A stretch of DNA of 64,000 nucleotides. Source: Oegoconia quadripuncta. Taxonomy: Eukaryota; Arthropoda; Insecta; Lepidoptera; Autostichidae. The position numbers and the translations under genes are program-made. This document shows positions 42,540 through 52,761 of this stretch, one piece after another. The notes below the pieces were generated by a model that had not been told where the DNA came from, searched no databases, and saw only the letters and a list, made by a program, of their open reading frames with translations. The number at the start of each line of letters is the position of its first letter. Position 1 is the first letter of the stretch. The stretch lies in NCBI GenBank assembly GCA_949316235.1, contig OX438751.1, positions 21,204,801 to 21,268,800 of the forward strand. Reading direction: 5' to 3'.

Positions 42540-43240
42540 GATGTGAACAAACACCGGCAAACGGACCTTTGTTCGTTAATTACCGTGAAATTTAGCGAAG
42601 TTGCGTTTATGAAATTCCAAATTAACTTGGCGTTGTTCAGAAACAATGCCCCGACGGCACACGAAAAATTTAACTTCGTCCCGACAAATAAACTCTAAAG
42701 GAATTCCGGGAGTTTTTTTTATCGTAATTTACGCGACGTGTAACGAATGTTTAGGAGATCGCAGGTGGGAACACGGAAAGCTATTTTCAAGCGACGAGTG
42801 TTGTTTTTCCGCCATGGTAACGTGCACAGGGCGCTCATAAAACATTGCGTCATAGATCGCCAAGGGGTGGGGGGTCACCCCCCTACATTTGTAAACAGAT
42901 TGTGACGGCTGTCCACTGGACTTTGCCAAATCGCGACCAACAGGTGGTCCCATTCCCAAATACATTCGCGCGTATACAAACGCTCGCGGCACGTTTCGAC
43001 GTTAGCGAGTTTGACTTTCGAACGCGATTTGAATTGTAAATATTTAAATTAGTTTTTAATTTTGTTAATGTATTTTCACCATTCAGCCAGTCACCGTGGG
43101 CTGTTCGGACGGTTGTCGGGTCCGTTTAGGGCGGCATGGCGGTACGCACGACGCAACCGTGCCGCGTGGAAGCCTGCGCGCGACTGCCGCGCGGGCCACT
43201 AGCAAGCACATGCTCCCGTACCAGCCACAGGTAGCTGCTG
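42540..43240. promoter_or_regulatory. CpG-rich, repeat-free block
   Basis: CG dinucleotides are frequent through 42560-43030 (for example CGACGTGTAACG, CGCGCGTATACAAACGC, TTCGACGTTAGCGAG). They peak at 43120-43220, where the sequence is strongly GC-rich (TGCGCGCGACTGCCGCGC). A palindrome of G6, TCA, C6 lies at 42869-42883. An ATG at 43136 opens 32 codons ending at CACAG|GTAGCT. I take this as a possible promoter or enhancer region. Coding function is not supported. Confidence 0.4.
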
Positions 43241-43539
43241 ATTGCTGGGTCACTTAAGTTCCAAATTCGAAATCCCTGAGATATTGACCAATGCGAAGCA
43301 CGGTCACGGTGAAGAGGATCTTATCCGCTCTTAGATGATGTAAATGCTATTAGATTAAGGGTATTAAAGGTGTCATTGCAATCTGTGCTGCATCAACATT
43401 CACTGAGGGATACTTTTATGTAGGCACTGGCTTAGGTGTTGTTTTTCCTTCGTCAGATATACGTATCGTGAATTTTAAGTTTCTGTTTATTGAATCTATA
43501 GGTACTGACGTAATATATGATCGTAATATTATATAAATA
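43241..43539. other. Unassigned sequence
   Basis: Nothing recognised. Confidence 0.3.
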
Positions 43540-43625
43540 GATAGATAAGCGTTTATTTGCATCCATGTACACACACATAACACATTTTACATATGAAAAT
43601 TACAACTAAAACAATAAAGTACAGA
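43540..43625 (-). mobile_element. LINE 3' tail
   Basis: GATAAGCGTTTATTTGCATC and GTACACACACATAACACATT have the form of the reversed GCAATAAACGC-type tail. The group is uncertain. Confidence 0.4.
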
Positions 43626-43947
43626 AACAACAAATATTATGTGTATTAATCTATATCGTACTTTGTTAGAGTCAACGTAAAAGTGGTTTATAATTGAGTG
43701 GATTTACGAGATTCTTTAAATGTAAAATAATTTGATCTTGATATATAAATAAAATAGCTACTTTTTGTCACAATACAGTCTTGTGTGTTAATAAAAATAT
43801 TTTGTTAGTTTTTTCCAATCTTAAATATTTATGAACAATTAAATTATTACATTACCAATCCAGGTATGACAAGGGAGTCGCCTGTTCATCAGTGCTTACC
43901 TGAAAAAAAAAAGAGAAAAATTATCTTCCAAATCAAATATAATGGTA
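43626..43947. other. Unassigned sequence
   Basis: Nothing recognised. Confidence 0.3.
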
Positions 43948-44600
43948 CAATACACATTATACAATACAATACAAATACACTTTATTGCACAACAGAAAAG
44001 AAAATACAGTTTCAGAAAAGTGGTAAGAATGGAATGTACAATTTGGCGACCTTATCACTAAAAGCGATCTCTTCCAGGCAACCTTTGGGTATAAGCACAG
44101 TACATTTGAAATAGGTAGGTTATGCGGTATTAAATAGGGATGCAGATACAAACTACGTGAATAAATTTCATATTTTTACATACACATACATACATAGATC
44201 AATAGACAAATATACCTACTTAAACATAACATTTATAAAATAGCAACAAAATACAAACGTAAATATATAGGTGTACTAAATAAATATTTATTGATATATA
44301 AAATAATAATAATAAGGGACGAGAGGATTGTGCTAAGGTATAGAGAGAAGATAAGAAGAGAGCACAGATTAAAGCACCAGGAAATGTTCTTTTGAAAGCA
44401 TTCAAAGTTTGAGCTCGTCTGATGGTCTCGGGTAGGGAGTTCCAGAGACAAAGTTCCAGTTTGAAGGGTAAATGATTGGTTATAGAGTTTTGAATGTGTT
44501 CGGTGGAACGTAAAGTCGTAAATTATAGGTAGTACACCAAAATAATTACACATTAGAAGGCCGATAAAAAAACTACTACTTAGCACTGATACCATCAGCT
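43948..44600 (-). mobile_element. CR1-like LINE, C-terminus plus 3' UTR
   Basis: On the minus strand, about 44480-44380 reads FKLELCLWNSLPETIRRAQT, then LNAFKRTF. This is the WNSLP-IR-A-L--FK C-terminal motif of CR1-like reverse transcriptases. A 250-bp T-rich 3' UTR follows, then TGCCTGGAAGAGATCGCTTT, TAGTGATAAGGTCGCC and TGTGCAATAAAGTG. It is the longest CR1-like fragment in the window, but the main RT domain is absent. Confidence 0.75.
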
Positions 44601-44819
44601 GTATCGAAGATGAAGGTAGACAATAGGGTTATCCTATAACGACTCATTTTAGTCTTTAATTCATTAGTTCGCCCTGTACTAACCATTTCACCTTTTCGCC
44701 ACTACTACCTACAATTTTTAGTTATACCTTTGCATTTGTGATCCATCCATAGTTTTACACATTATTTGCAGGGATACAGAAATAAACATAAAGGGACAGG
44801 AGACGCTGTGTCGCAAATT
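44601..44819. other. Unassigned sequence
   Basis: Nothing recognised. Confidence 0.3.
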
Positions 44820-44925
44820 ACTCTCTCTACCACAGTAAGTAAATTCTCCCGATTGGAAATCGAACCCGACCTTTTAGTGGTAACCGAGGTGCGACATCAC
44901 TGTGCCACGGATGTCGTACACTATG
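44820..44925 (-). mobile_element. tRNA-like SINE head (third kind)
   Basis: The minus strand reads GACATCCGTGGCACAGTGAT, GGTTACCACTAAAAGGTCGG, then the B box GGGTTCGATTTCC. There is no paired acceptor stem, so it is a SINE head and not a tRNA. Confidence 0.55.
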
Positions 44926-44954
44926 CATCATAGTTAGATATGCATATAAGGTTG

Positions 44955-45125
44955 TGTTGGTTGAAAGCATCGGTGGCTCAGCGGTTAAGACGCAGTCTCC
45001 TAATTTAGGAGGTCCGGATTCGATTCCCAAGCAGGTCATGAGTTTTAAATTTAAACCAATTCTAATTGGTACATCCAAACCAAATCCAAAAAAGACTTTA
45101 CTTTTGAGGTGAAAGCTACCCTACG
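44955..45125 (+). mobile_element. tRNA-like SINE (fourth kind)
   Basis: AGCATCGGTGGCTCAGCGGT, TAAGACGCAGTCTCC, then GGTCCGGATTCGATTCCCAA. This is a good A and B box pair about 45 bp apart. A short body follows (AACCAATTCTAATTGGTACA, AAATCCAAAAAAGACTTTAC). Confidence 0.6.
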
Positions 45126-45660
45126 GCGTCCAATCACCTACCTTTTTCTCTGTGACGCTTTCATCCACGTGGCCACAATCTACTCACTACCCTGAAGCTA
45201 CGCTAGCTCATGCTCTGCTGAACCGGTTCCTAGCCCAAATAAAAATTCATATTACAACACACATAGCGGTCAAACTGATTACACCACTCTTTTTGCGTCG
45301 CGGGGTTAGAAACAAAGTTATAAATCTTATACTTAGTCAGTTCTCTCAATGTTAAACAAAGATATAAATTATGTGTAAGCAGAATTTTGTTCTAGGTACA
45401 CTACACTCCATAATTGTAGATAGCAGACCTTAAATAATATAAATCACAACATTCAACAAACAAGCCTGAATATGTGTGCTTAATTTCATATATCTTTCCC
45501 TTCACAAACAACACGCACGTTTAATTTAAATAATTTTCCAAGAAGGCAATTACAAAAAGGCTTAATATAAAGGTTATGTAGGTACAATCAACGAACGCAT
45601 TAAATGGATTATAATTATTTTACATGACGAAGCAAGGAATTGCTACTCCGCCTAATTTAG
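45126..45660. other. Unassigned sequence
   Basis: Nothing recognised. Confidence 0.3.
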
Positions 45661-45664
45661 AATT

Positions 45665-45757
45665 TACAACAGCGTCGGTAGCTCAGTGGAGGGGACACAG
45701 TCTCCCAATTTGGGATCCCCAAGGGAGTCTCCAAGTTCGATCCCCAGGTTATGTACG
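45665..45757 (+). mobile_element. tRNA-like SINE head fragment
   Basis: GCGTCGGTAGCTCAGTGGAG, GACACAGTCTCCC, then AAGTTCGATCCCCAGGTTAT. It is the same kind as at 44.96 kb, cut off by the adjoining SINE-A. Confidence 0.55.
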
Positions 45758-45759
45758 AG

Positions 45760-46037
45760 ACGACCTGTTTGGTGTAGTGGTTAGCAACTCTAACCACTAT
45801 ACCAAAAGGTTGCGGGTTCGAATCCCGTTAGGGGCCTATGTTTGTGTGATGAATACGGACATGTGTACCCGAGTTATGAATGTTTTCATTTATAATAAGT
45901 ATTCATTTACAAAAGACAAAATGTATTTATGTAATATTATCAACCATCTGGTATCCACAACACAAGCGTAGTGTGGAACTAGATGACAATGTCTGTATGT
46001 ATAAGGACATTTATTATTTATTATTATTATTATTATT
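45760..46037 (+). mobile_element. SINE-A, full length
   Basis: Clean head and B box (GGTTGCGGGTTCGAATCCCG). The tail region is slightly shortened (ACAAGCGTAGTGTGGAACTA, lacking the TTGCTTA stretch) and ends in (TTA)n. Confidence 0.88.
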
Positions 46038-46077
46038 GGTACATAACAATGAGTTTTTAATTTTAATTTAATTACTT

Positions 46078-46285
46078 ATGTGCATTTATCGGACTGCTCT
46101 TAAACGGTGAAGGAAAACATCGTGAGGGAGCCAACACGCCTGAGAAATAAATAAAAAATCGAATGCATGTGAAGTCCCCAACCCGCCCTGAGCCAACGTG
46201 TCGGACCTTGGCCCATACTCCCTCAATATGAGGGAAGGTCTATATCCCTGCAGTGGGATGTTTATGGACGGATGATGATACTGTA
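46078..46285 (+). mobile_element. RTE-type LINE 3' end
   Basis: GGTGAAGGAAAACATCGTGA, CTGAGCCAACGTGTCGGACC, TTGGCCCATACTCCCTCAAT, CCTGCAGTGGGATGTTTATG and GGATGATGATACTG are the complete 3' untranslated end of an RTE element. Confidence 0.65.
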
Positions 46286-46489
46286 AAGTTAGCGTACGCG
46301 TAGGACTGATAACCTCTGGTATCTTATTTTATTCTCTTCAATTTAGAAAGAAATTTTCCAGCGAAATGAATGTAATGCAATTTGAACTAGAAATATTTTT
46401 TTGCTAGAAAAGCATTTATAAGGTGTAATAGGAATGTTTTAATCAAATATTTATTCTGCCTGCAAATATACAAAATATGACTTGTGGCA
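46286..46489. other. Unassigned sequence
   Basis: Nothing recognised. Confidence 0.3.
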
Positions 46490-46655
46490 TTCTATTTAGC
46501 ACTATCGTGGATATAGTTAATTTGTTTGTCCCGCGGGAACTGCTCACTTTATCGGAATAAAATATATAAAATCCTATTTTTAATCCAGGCAGTGATTATA
46601 AAAAAACGAATAAATATCCAAACTTTCACATTTATAATATTAGTTAGATTTCTAT
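46490..46655 (+). repeat. Dispersed TTTATAATATTAGT repeat
   Basis: TTGTTTGTCCCGCGGGAACT, GCTCACTTTATCGGAATAAA, AAATATCCAAACTTTCACAT and TTATAATATTAGTTAG. The middle (the AAATTTCAT part) is deleted. Confidence 0.7.
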
Positions 46656-46740
46656 ACCTAATTAAATATTTCTTAATGCTACAGAAACATATTACCTGGA
46701 ACCATTGTCTTAACCTAATTTAAAACATTTTCACATTAAC

Positions 46741-46882
46741 TTTTTTTTGTGCACAACGGGTTGGTACTTGACCTCAATCACACCTGATGTAAAGTAAAGA
46801 TGAGGTCGAAGGTGGAAGCGTACTGACCCGGAAATCCCGACACATATGGGGGACTGGCTATCTTATCTCTGACAACCGGAAC
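46741..46882 (-). mobile_element. SINE-C, 5'-truncated
   Basis: TTTTTTGTGCACAACGGGTT, GACCTCAATCACACCTGATG, GAAGGTGGAAGCGTACTGAC, GGGGGACTGGCTATCTTATC. It stops at CAACCGGAAC. Confidence 0.8.
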
Positions 46883-46934
46883 TAATATTTATTCGTCAGG
46901 TAGATTGTTATACAATATTATGCACATATTATAT

Positions 46935-47020
46935 TAAATTTTTAAGAAATATACAAGGACACAATATAATATTAAATCATAAATTAATATTATATTGTGT
47001 CCTTGAGTATCTCTTAATAA
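46935..47020. repeat. Hairpin with 22-bp perfect arms
   Basis: Arms 46954-46975 and 46984-47005 are exact reverse complements (CAAGGACACAATATAATATT and on) with an 8-base loop. Pairing continues outward with mismatches for about 12 more bp. Confidence 0.88.
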
Positions 47021-47236
47021 TCTCACTACGCTTATTGAAATATTTAAAATTGTCTGAATGACTGAAAATTGTAAAATACATTGCGGTAGTTCTCCTGTCC
47101 AACGGTTATGAGAAACAGTCGATGAAAAAGAGAGTTGTTAAAGCGTATGTCTGTCTGTGTTTGTGTCTGCGGCATTGTAGCGCCAAAATTGTGAAGCGAT
47201 TTGAAAACGGTTTTTTATTTTGGAATGAATTGAAAT
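47021..47236. other. Unassigned, with a short dispersed motif
   Basis: GTCTGTCTGTGTTTGTGTCTGC with CATTGTAGCGCC (from about 47151) resembles the segment inside the SINE-C at 1.04 kb. Confidence 0.35.
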
Positions 47237-47470
47237 GAAATGAAGGGCATTTTAAATGTCCGCCTGGCTAGCTACCACCATCTTATCTAAATCTGCCGCC
47301 AAGCAGCAATGCTAATAGCATTGTTGTGTTCCGGTTGTCAGAGATAAGATAGCCAGTCCCCCAAATGTGTTGGGGTTTCCTGGTCAGTACGATTCCACCT
47401 TCGACCTCATCTTCACTTAACATCAGGTGTGATTGAGGTCAAATACAAACCCGTTGTGTATATAAAAAAA
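47237..47470 (+). mobile_element. SINE-C, 5'-truncated
   Basis: Starts in GGGCATTTTAAATGTCCGCC and runs intact to CGTTGTGTATATAAAAAAA. Confidence 0.85.
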
Positions 47471-48064
47471 ATCTGGTGAATGCGAAAAGGTTCTTAGCCA
47501 TGTGTCGTGTGAATCGAGTCGAGGATATTTAATTTTCAATTTATTCATTTCTTAGTTGTAAATAGCTTTATTGGTGTAACCTGTAACATATGATAGCTTT
47601 AATATTAAGAAAAGTAATATGAATTGTCGTAACAGAAGTTCTTGCCCTACTTTCTAACAAAAAATTTTATCACTATAAAAATTTCACTTTATTATTATTA
47701 TTCTGATTCTGCTAATACCTAACATATGCTATGTGCTTATAAATATTTATATAGATCTTTAGTAACAATAGACAGTACAGTTCGAGTTCACAATATGAAC
47801 GTGTTATTTATTTATGCTACATAATGTACAAGCCGATCTAGTTTAGTTTCAAAGTAGTGCTGGCTAAGAAACCCAACTCCTGAATATTAGATTACGTTTT
47901 GAACAATAACTCCAAAGTTTGCACTCGACCACAATTAACTTTGAGAATGTTATGAATAATGTTATTTTGTTTTAGTTTCAACACTTCTGAGCTTTGGTCA
48001 GTGATATTGTGGGATTTTCAAGCGTAATGAGTTCTGACTACATAAAACTCATAACATATATAAA
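47471..48064. other. Unassigned sequence
   Basis: Nothing recognised in about 590 bp. Confidence 0.3.
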
Positions 48065-48069
48065 ACCTC

Positions 48070-48150
48070 ATCGTCATTTACACTTAACTTCACTTCACTT
48101 AACATCAGGTCAAGTACCAACCCGTTGTGCATAAAAAAAAAAAAAAAGAA
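48070..48150 (+). mobile_element. SINE-C tail fragment
   Basis: CACTTAACTTCACTTCACTT, AACATCAGGTCAAGTACCAA, CCCGTTGTGCATAAAAAA. The GTGTGATTGAG part is deleted. Confidence 0.75.
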
Positions 48151-48518
48151 ATATGCTTTTTAATAACATCCCATACATATGCTCATTCCTGTTTCATAAA
48201 ATGCATTTGAAAAATTAAGGAATTCCACAAATAGTTGTTACCAGTGTGGGTGTATACAATGAACCCTCGATGTAAAGGTTGTTTTCGTGTAACTAACTTT
48301 TAATGCGCAACATTCTTGTACTCACAAAGACAAGTCAAAACTCGAAAGGTTCCATCATCTGGAGGAGTTAACAGCTGATGCACATAACACAAGTATTTTT
48401 AATGCTCAGCATGGCATCTGGGAACATGTTTCAGAAATTAGGACTGAATACTACAGAATTAACTTCTGTAGGTATACTGTTACCTGTGGTTGAACTAAAT
48501 TATTCTATTTTGGTTTGG
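48151..48518. other. Unassigned sequence
   Basis: Nothing recognised. Confidence 0.3.
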
Positions 48519-48519
48519 T

Positions 48520-48795
48520 GACGACCTGTTTGGTGTAGTAGTTAGAAACTCTTACCACTATACCAAATGGTCGCGTGTTCGAATCCCGCTAGGAGCATAT
48601 GTTTGTATGATGAATACAGACATGTGTTCCCGAGTTATGGATGTTTGTCATTTATACATGTATTTATTTACAAAAAAGAAAATGTATTTGTGTAGTTTAT
48701 TAACCATCTGGTAAGCATAACACAAGCCTAGATGCTTACTGTGGACCTAGATGGCGCTGTGTGTTTGTGCAAAGACATTTATTATTATTATTGTT
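48520..48795 (+). mobile_element. SINE-A, full length
   Basis: Head with TAGTAGTTAG, B box GTGTTCGAATCCCGC, GCGCTGTGTGTTTGTGCAAAG and a (TTA)n tail. Confidence 0.88.
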
Positions 48796-49257
48796 CTATC
48801 AGGCCCTGAATACCCGATCAGACAAATCAAACGAACCCAAAACGGATGGGGAGTTGGTTTATTTACAGAGTTCCCATAACCACCTTCCTACACCACCGTC
48901 AGACTAGCTAAATAACATCATAATATTGTATTGTCATCTGTCTTACGTATGGAAAATTTCAACTCAATTGAATATCGGAAAGTGGGTCAAACGTAACTTG
49001 TAAGATTTCACCCGAACGTGCAAACAAATAAACAAGGCAACTTAAATAGAATCTTGTAAAAAATAATTGGTTTTATGTAACTTATCATTTTTTGAAAGAG
49101 AATAAGTATGAGAATTTCAATATATATTGTCATTAATAATTAGATTTTTTTAATTCTTTGTGCCATTGTAGTGTTTTCGATCCGAGGAATATCGTAGCTA
49201 GCCTAAGTTTTAATAACTTAATTACATAAAATTTGGAAATATATCGACTGGATTTAT
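48796..49257. other. Unassigned sequence
   Basis: Nothing recognised. Confidence 0.3.
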
Positions 49258-49340
49258 TTTTTCGAACAGTTACACCAATCATCTAGTCCGAAAGCAGGTA
49301 AAGAAATTAGGTAACGGATAAACATATAAATATTTATACC
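49258..49340 (-). mobile_element. SINE-B tail fragment
   Basis: GTTACACCAATCATCTAGTC, then GGATAAACATATAAATATTTAT. The central AAACTAAGCAAAGC part is altered. Confidence 0.55.
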
Positions 49341-49470
49341 GGATGGAATTTTAATCAGTCTGGATTCTTAGAGTAGGCTAAATATGTCCAAGTTTTCCTA
49401 TTGGAAGCAATCTTGATGTCGCGAAATTTATCAGCTGCTCCATATATTTTCATCAATAGTTATAAAAGTT
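49341..49470. other. Unassigned, possible outer part of M5
   Basis: TATACCGGATGGAATTTTAA at about 49336 repeats the start of M5 (TATACCGGATGAGAATTTTT at about 49474). It may mark a nested or duplicated M5 end. Confidence 0.35.
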
Positions 49471-49471
49471 T

Positions 49472-49855
49472 TATACCGGATGAGAATTTTTACCGTAAGG
49501 GAAAAAAAGGCCATATTAGGTAAGTGAAATAGAAGTTATTGGCATATAGATAGTTTTTTTTTTCAAAATCATTATCGACCCACGCGCCTACCGGAGATTG
49601 ATATGCAACTGGCGGGATTCCTAGGGTTCTCATCATATGAAATTTATTAGGAACTCTTTCTTCAAGTTTTTTAAATTTATTTAATTTAATGATGTAATTA
49701 TGTGGACTAGGCTACAAACGCGACCGTCAAATGCCGCAACGTTTTATTATATTTTATGGTTTTGAAGAAAAAAAAATAAACTATCAATGACTTCTATTTC
49801 ACTTACCTAATATGCCCTATTTTTTCCTTACGGTATAAAACTCATCCAGTATAAA
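49472..49855. mobile_element. M5 MITE-like element, copy 1
   Basis: Left arm ATACCGGATGAGAATTTTTA, CCGTAAGGGAAAAAAAGGCC, ATATTAGGTAAGTGAAATAG, AAGTTATTG. The right arm (CAATGACTTCTATTTCACTT, ACCTAATATGCCCTATTTTT, TCCTTACGGTATAAAACTCA, TCCAGTATAAA) is its reverse complement over about 80 bp. The interior has GCTACAAACGCGACCGTCAA, shared with 55.73 kb. No coding sequence. Confidence 0.85.
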
Positions 49856-50615
49856 CTGGCGATGAGTCATTCACTCACCTGAAGATTTATATACATTTCG
49901 AAAGGTAAGGTGGATCTATTTCAATCATAAACTTTAAATATTTGGTTCACCCAAAAACAAAGTTATGTATGTATGTGTAAAGGTGACATTTAATTCGTTG
50001 CTGATAAAAAAAGGTATGCTTGTACTCATGATTACAAACAACTTTACCTAAGAAAAAACTTTTATTATTTTATTTCCCATAAAATAAATACTCAACCCGG
50101 TGCGGTCATGTCAACATATTTGAGGTGTGTGTGAGGTACGTAAGCTGTAGATGAGAGGGTTTATCCTACACGGCATTTGATACAAACTTTCAATACCAAA
50201 TTTTTCGAAACGAAACCAATTCTAATGAAGCTTTATACGCATAAATTATACAGTACGGAATAAAAAGTTGTTTCTTTGGGAGTGTTGATTGTTAATCATG
50301 AATACATACATACAATTAGAACTCCGTATTTATATTTGAGACAAGGCCGTGAAAAAAGACAACAGTGATGTCGTGTAAGCAATGGTGCAAATTGTTACAA
50401 ATTGTGAAAGGCCCATAAATCTTTGTAAAGCAAGCAGAACAAACAACGTTATAACAACAAAGAAACAAGTTTGTAGACGCAAATCGAATTATCCAAATCT
50501 GTCGGTTCCATTAAAAAGTCATTAATTCTCAACCGAAGTAGCTCTAACACGATTATAGCTGACGCGTCAAGATCTAATAAAAATACAATTTTCTTGGCCC
50601 ATTTAAATGAATTAG
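49856..50615. other. Unassigned sequence
   Basis: Nothing recognised in about 760 bp. Confidence 0.3.
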
Positions 50616-50617
50616 AA

Positions 50618-50676
50618 TAACAAAAGGGATAACAGGTTGATTACCGATTTACTTCTTAAATCCCTTTTGTTAATAG
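50618..50676. repeat. 13-bp inverted repeat
   Basis: TAACAAAAGGGAT and ATCCCTTTTGTTA face each other across about 27 bases. Confidence 0.7.
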
Positions 50677-50724
50677 ACAGATATCAAAAAGACAGAATCT
50701 CAAAACTGCAGATGGCTCTATACA

Positions 50725-50900
50725 GGGTGAAAAATATTAGCTTGTTTAGCGGTTTATTTTTATACCTAAATCGGCTCAAGTATAAAGGAGTGTTTTTTTA
50801 GGTTCGGCTCTATCTTAACCATAAAAATCGGTTTTTTAAGGAGCGAAATCAAAAGGGTTTAAACCATTACGCGGTTTTTAGTTGTTTTCATTTTACCGAC
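50725..50900 (+). repeat. Repeat H, copy 1
   Basis: Starts TATACAGGGTG, then AAAGGAGTGTTTTTTTAGGT, TCGGCTCTATCTTAACC, CGGTTTTTTAAGGAGCGAAA and CGCGGTTTTTAG. Matches 58.05-58.2 kb. Confidence 0.6.
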
Positions 50901-51140
50901 GCTGTCTCTATCACTATAAATTTCAAACGACACCAACAAGTACTGTCTGTCTCTTTAGATAGGTTTCCGTCCGAACGAATCTTTTCGAAAATCTGGTACA
51001 AACTTGTAATTACTGGTATTATCGAAACATTGCAAACCTTGTTTTAAATTACTTGTACTTGAGTACATTTCAAAAAACCTAGAAATAGTAAAAAAAATTA
51101 TATTATAATATGAATAAAGTATTTAAAAAAAAGATTTTTT
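50901..51140. other. Unassigned sequence
   Basis: Nothing recognised. Confidence 0.3.
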
Positions 51141-51142
51141 CT

Positions 51143-51243
51143 TTTTTTTATGCACAACGGGTTGGTATTTGACCTCAATCACACCTGATGTTAAGCGAAG
51201 ATGATGTCGAAGGTGGAAGCGTACCCGGAAATCCCATCTTATC
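51143..51243 (-). mobile_element. SINE-C, heavily 5'-truncated
   Basis: TTTTTTATGCACAACGGGTT, CTCAATCACACCTGATGTTA, GGAAGCGTACCCGGAAATCC. It breaks at CATCTTAT, directly before a SINE-A. Confidence 0.75.
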
Positions 51244-51244
51244 A

Positions 51245-51362
51245 AGTAACACTGTTTGATATAGTAGTTAGAAACCCTGACTGATATACATAAAAGGTCC
51301 CGCGTTCGAATCCCGCTAGGGGCATATATTAGTATGATGAATGTGTACCCGAATTATACATA
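51245..51362 (+). mobile_element. SINE-A, 3'-truncated
   Basis: Degenerate head (CACTGTTTGATATAGTAGTT), intact B box region GCGTTCGAATCCCGCTAGGG, body to GTACCCGAATTATACATA. The rest is missing. Confidence 0.7.
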
Positions 51363-51927
51363 TTTAGAGAGGCAGTCGGTGGGGTAGAGAAAGGAGAGGA
51401 AAATAGACCATCAGGATCGCTTTCTGGGCTCTTTATTGACCTTAGAGTCAATAAGGAGCCCAGGAGTGAACTGGTATGGATAAATGAGTATACTGTTTTG
51501 CAAAAATATAAATTGTGTTCATAGAACAACGTCGGCAGTACCTATGTAAGTCATCAGGCAATGTCCCAGATTAAGAGTAAGTACACAGTGAATAATTTAT
51601 CACTAACTAAACCTTCTGACCTTGTCCACCTACCTACTGAGCTTACCGACTCAGCAAAAACAATTCCGGGTTCATGCTCACGGAAATTCGGGACAAGAAC
51701 GTTGGTTACATCCCCATAACAACATAGACCCAAATAGAGATTTCTTTTTTCAAATTGGATTACACGTTGAACATAGTAGGAAATAACACTACAAGCTCGA
51801 ATTGGTAAACTATGAAGGTAAATAACCTCAGGCTTTTTAAATAATGTTCAGTTTATCGTCCTACATGGAATAGTAAGGAAGACTGTATATTTCTGAACGC
51901 TAGCTTTAAAATAATAAATAATAATAA
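51363..51927. other. Unassigned sequence
   Basis: A small imperfect inverted repeat (GGGCTCTTTATTGACCTTAG and AGTCAATAAGGAGCCC, 51427-51463) is the only structure seen. Confidence 0.35.
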
Positions 51928-52192
51928 TAAAATATCTTTAGACATACACACAGCGCCATCTAGTTCCACAATAAGCAACTATAGGCTTGTGTTGTGGATA
52001 CCAGATGGTTGATATATTACATAAATACATTTTTTTTTTGTAAATAAATGCTTATTATAAATGAAAACATCCATAACTCGGATAAAATGTCTGTATTCAT
52101 CACACAAACATATGCTCCTAGCGGGATTCGAACCAGCAACATTTTGGTATAGTGGCCAGAGTTGCTAACCCACTACACCAAACAGGTCGTCA
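51928..52192 (-). mobile_element. SINE-A, full length
   Basis: Minus strand: GACCTGTTTGGTGTAGTGGG, GGTTCGAATCCCGCTAGG, GTTGTGGAACTAGATGGCGC region and an ATTATTATTATTTATTATT tail. Confidence 0.85.
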
Positions 52193-52442
52193 ATAGTGAC
52201 TTCAGTGTTAATCAAAAATTAAAATTATTAATAGGTGTAAACGGACAGCGGGTCGGGAACAGAAGCAACATAGACTGTACACTTCTTTTGAACAAACAAA
52301 ATGACCGAACTTACACCAGACACGGCTATTTATAGAGTGTGATGACATTTAGCAATGTTTACAATTGAATAACTATTGTATCGTAATTATATAAAAATAA
52401 CGATAAATCAATAGCGATATAAATGGAATTAAATATAAACTG
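52193..52442. other. Unassigned sequence
   Basis: Nothing recognised. Confidence 0.3.
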
Positions 52443-52575
52443 CCTACACCTTCCTCAAAGGCCGGCAACGCATCTGTGACCCTTTTGGTGTTGCGGGTGT
52501 CCATGGGCGGCGGTGATTGCTTTCCATCAGGTGACATGCATGCTCGTGTGCCGCCCTCTCATATAAAAAAAAAAT
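52443..52575 (+). mobile_element. LINE 3' tail (GVHGRR group)
   Basis: CACCTTCCTCAAAGGCCGGC, AACGCATCTGTGACCC, TGTTGCGGGTGTCCATGGGC, TTTCCATCAGGTGACATG and an A tail, as at 34.1 kb but with only the last codons. Confidence 0.8.
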
Positions 52576-52759
52576 GATCTCTTCAATCATTATTATCATA
52601 AATATTAACTGTATCATTCCAAAAAAACTATATCAGTGATATACACAGGAAAACATTGAACGGAAGTGAAATCAAGAATCGATATCTTACTAAAACAATT
52701 GTTATTTCCATAATAATAGAAGCTATAGCTACAATTTTATTATGTAATGGAATGCCCAT
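52576..52759. other. Unassigned sequence
   Basis: Nothing recognised. Confidence 0.3.
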
Positions 52760-52761
52760 AT

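Noticed and set aside
43136..43231. ATG-started 32-codon exon with CACAG|GTAGCT donor
   Set aside because: Very short, the donor is only moderate, and the peptide reflects GC-rich composition. Mentioned only inside the CpG-rich block.
44233..44595. 120-residue minus-strand membrane-like protein
   Set aside because: The CR1 motif WNSLPETIRRA reads in another frame of the same strand. The hydrophobic frame is a by-product of T-rich LINE 3' UTR.
44962..45040. Possible tRNA gene
   Set aside because: Good A and B boxes, but the ends do not pair as an acceptor stem and similar heads recur next door. This is a SINE.
50626..50650. AGGGATAACAG resembling a homing-endonuclease (I-SceI) site
   Set aside because: Only about ten of the eighteen bases match and no intron or endonuclease gene is present. 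It is part of a small inverted repeat.
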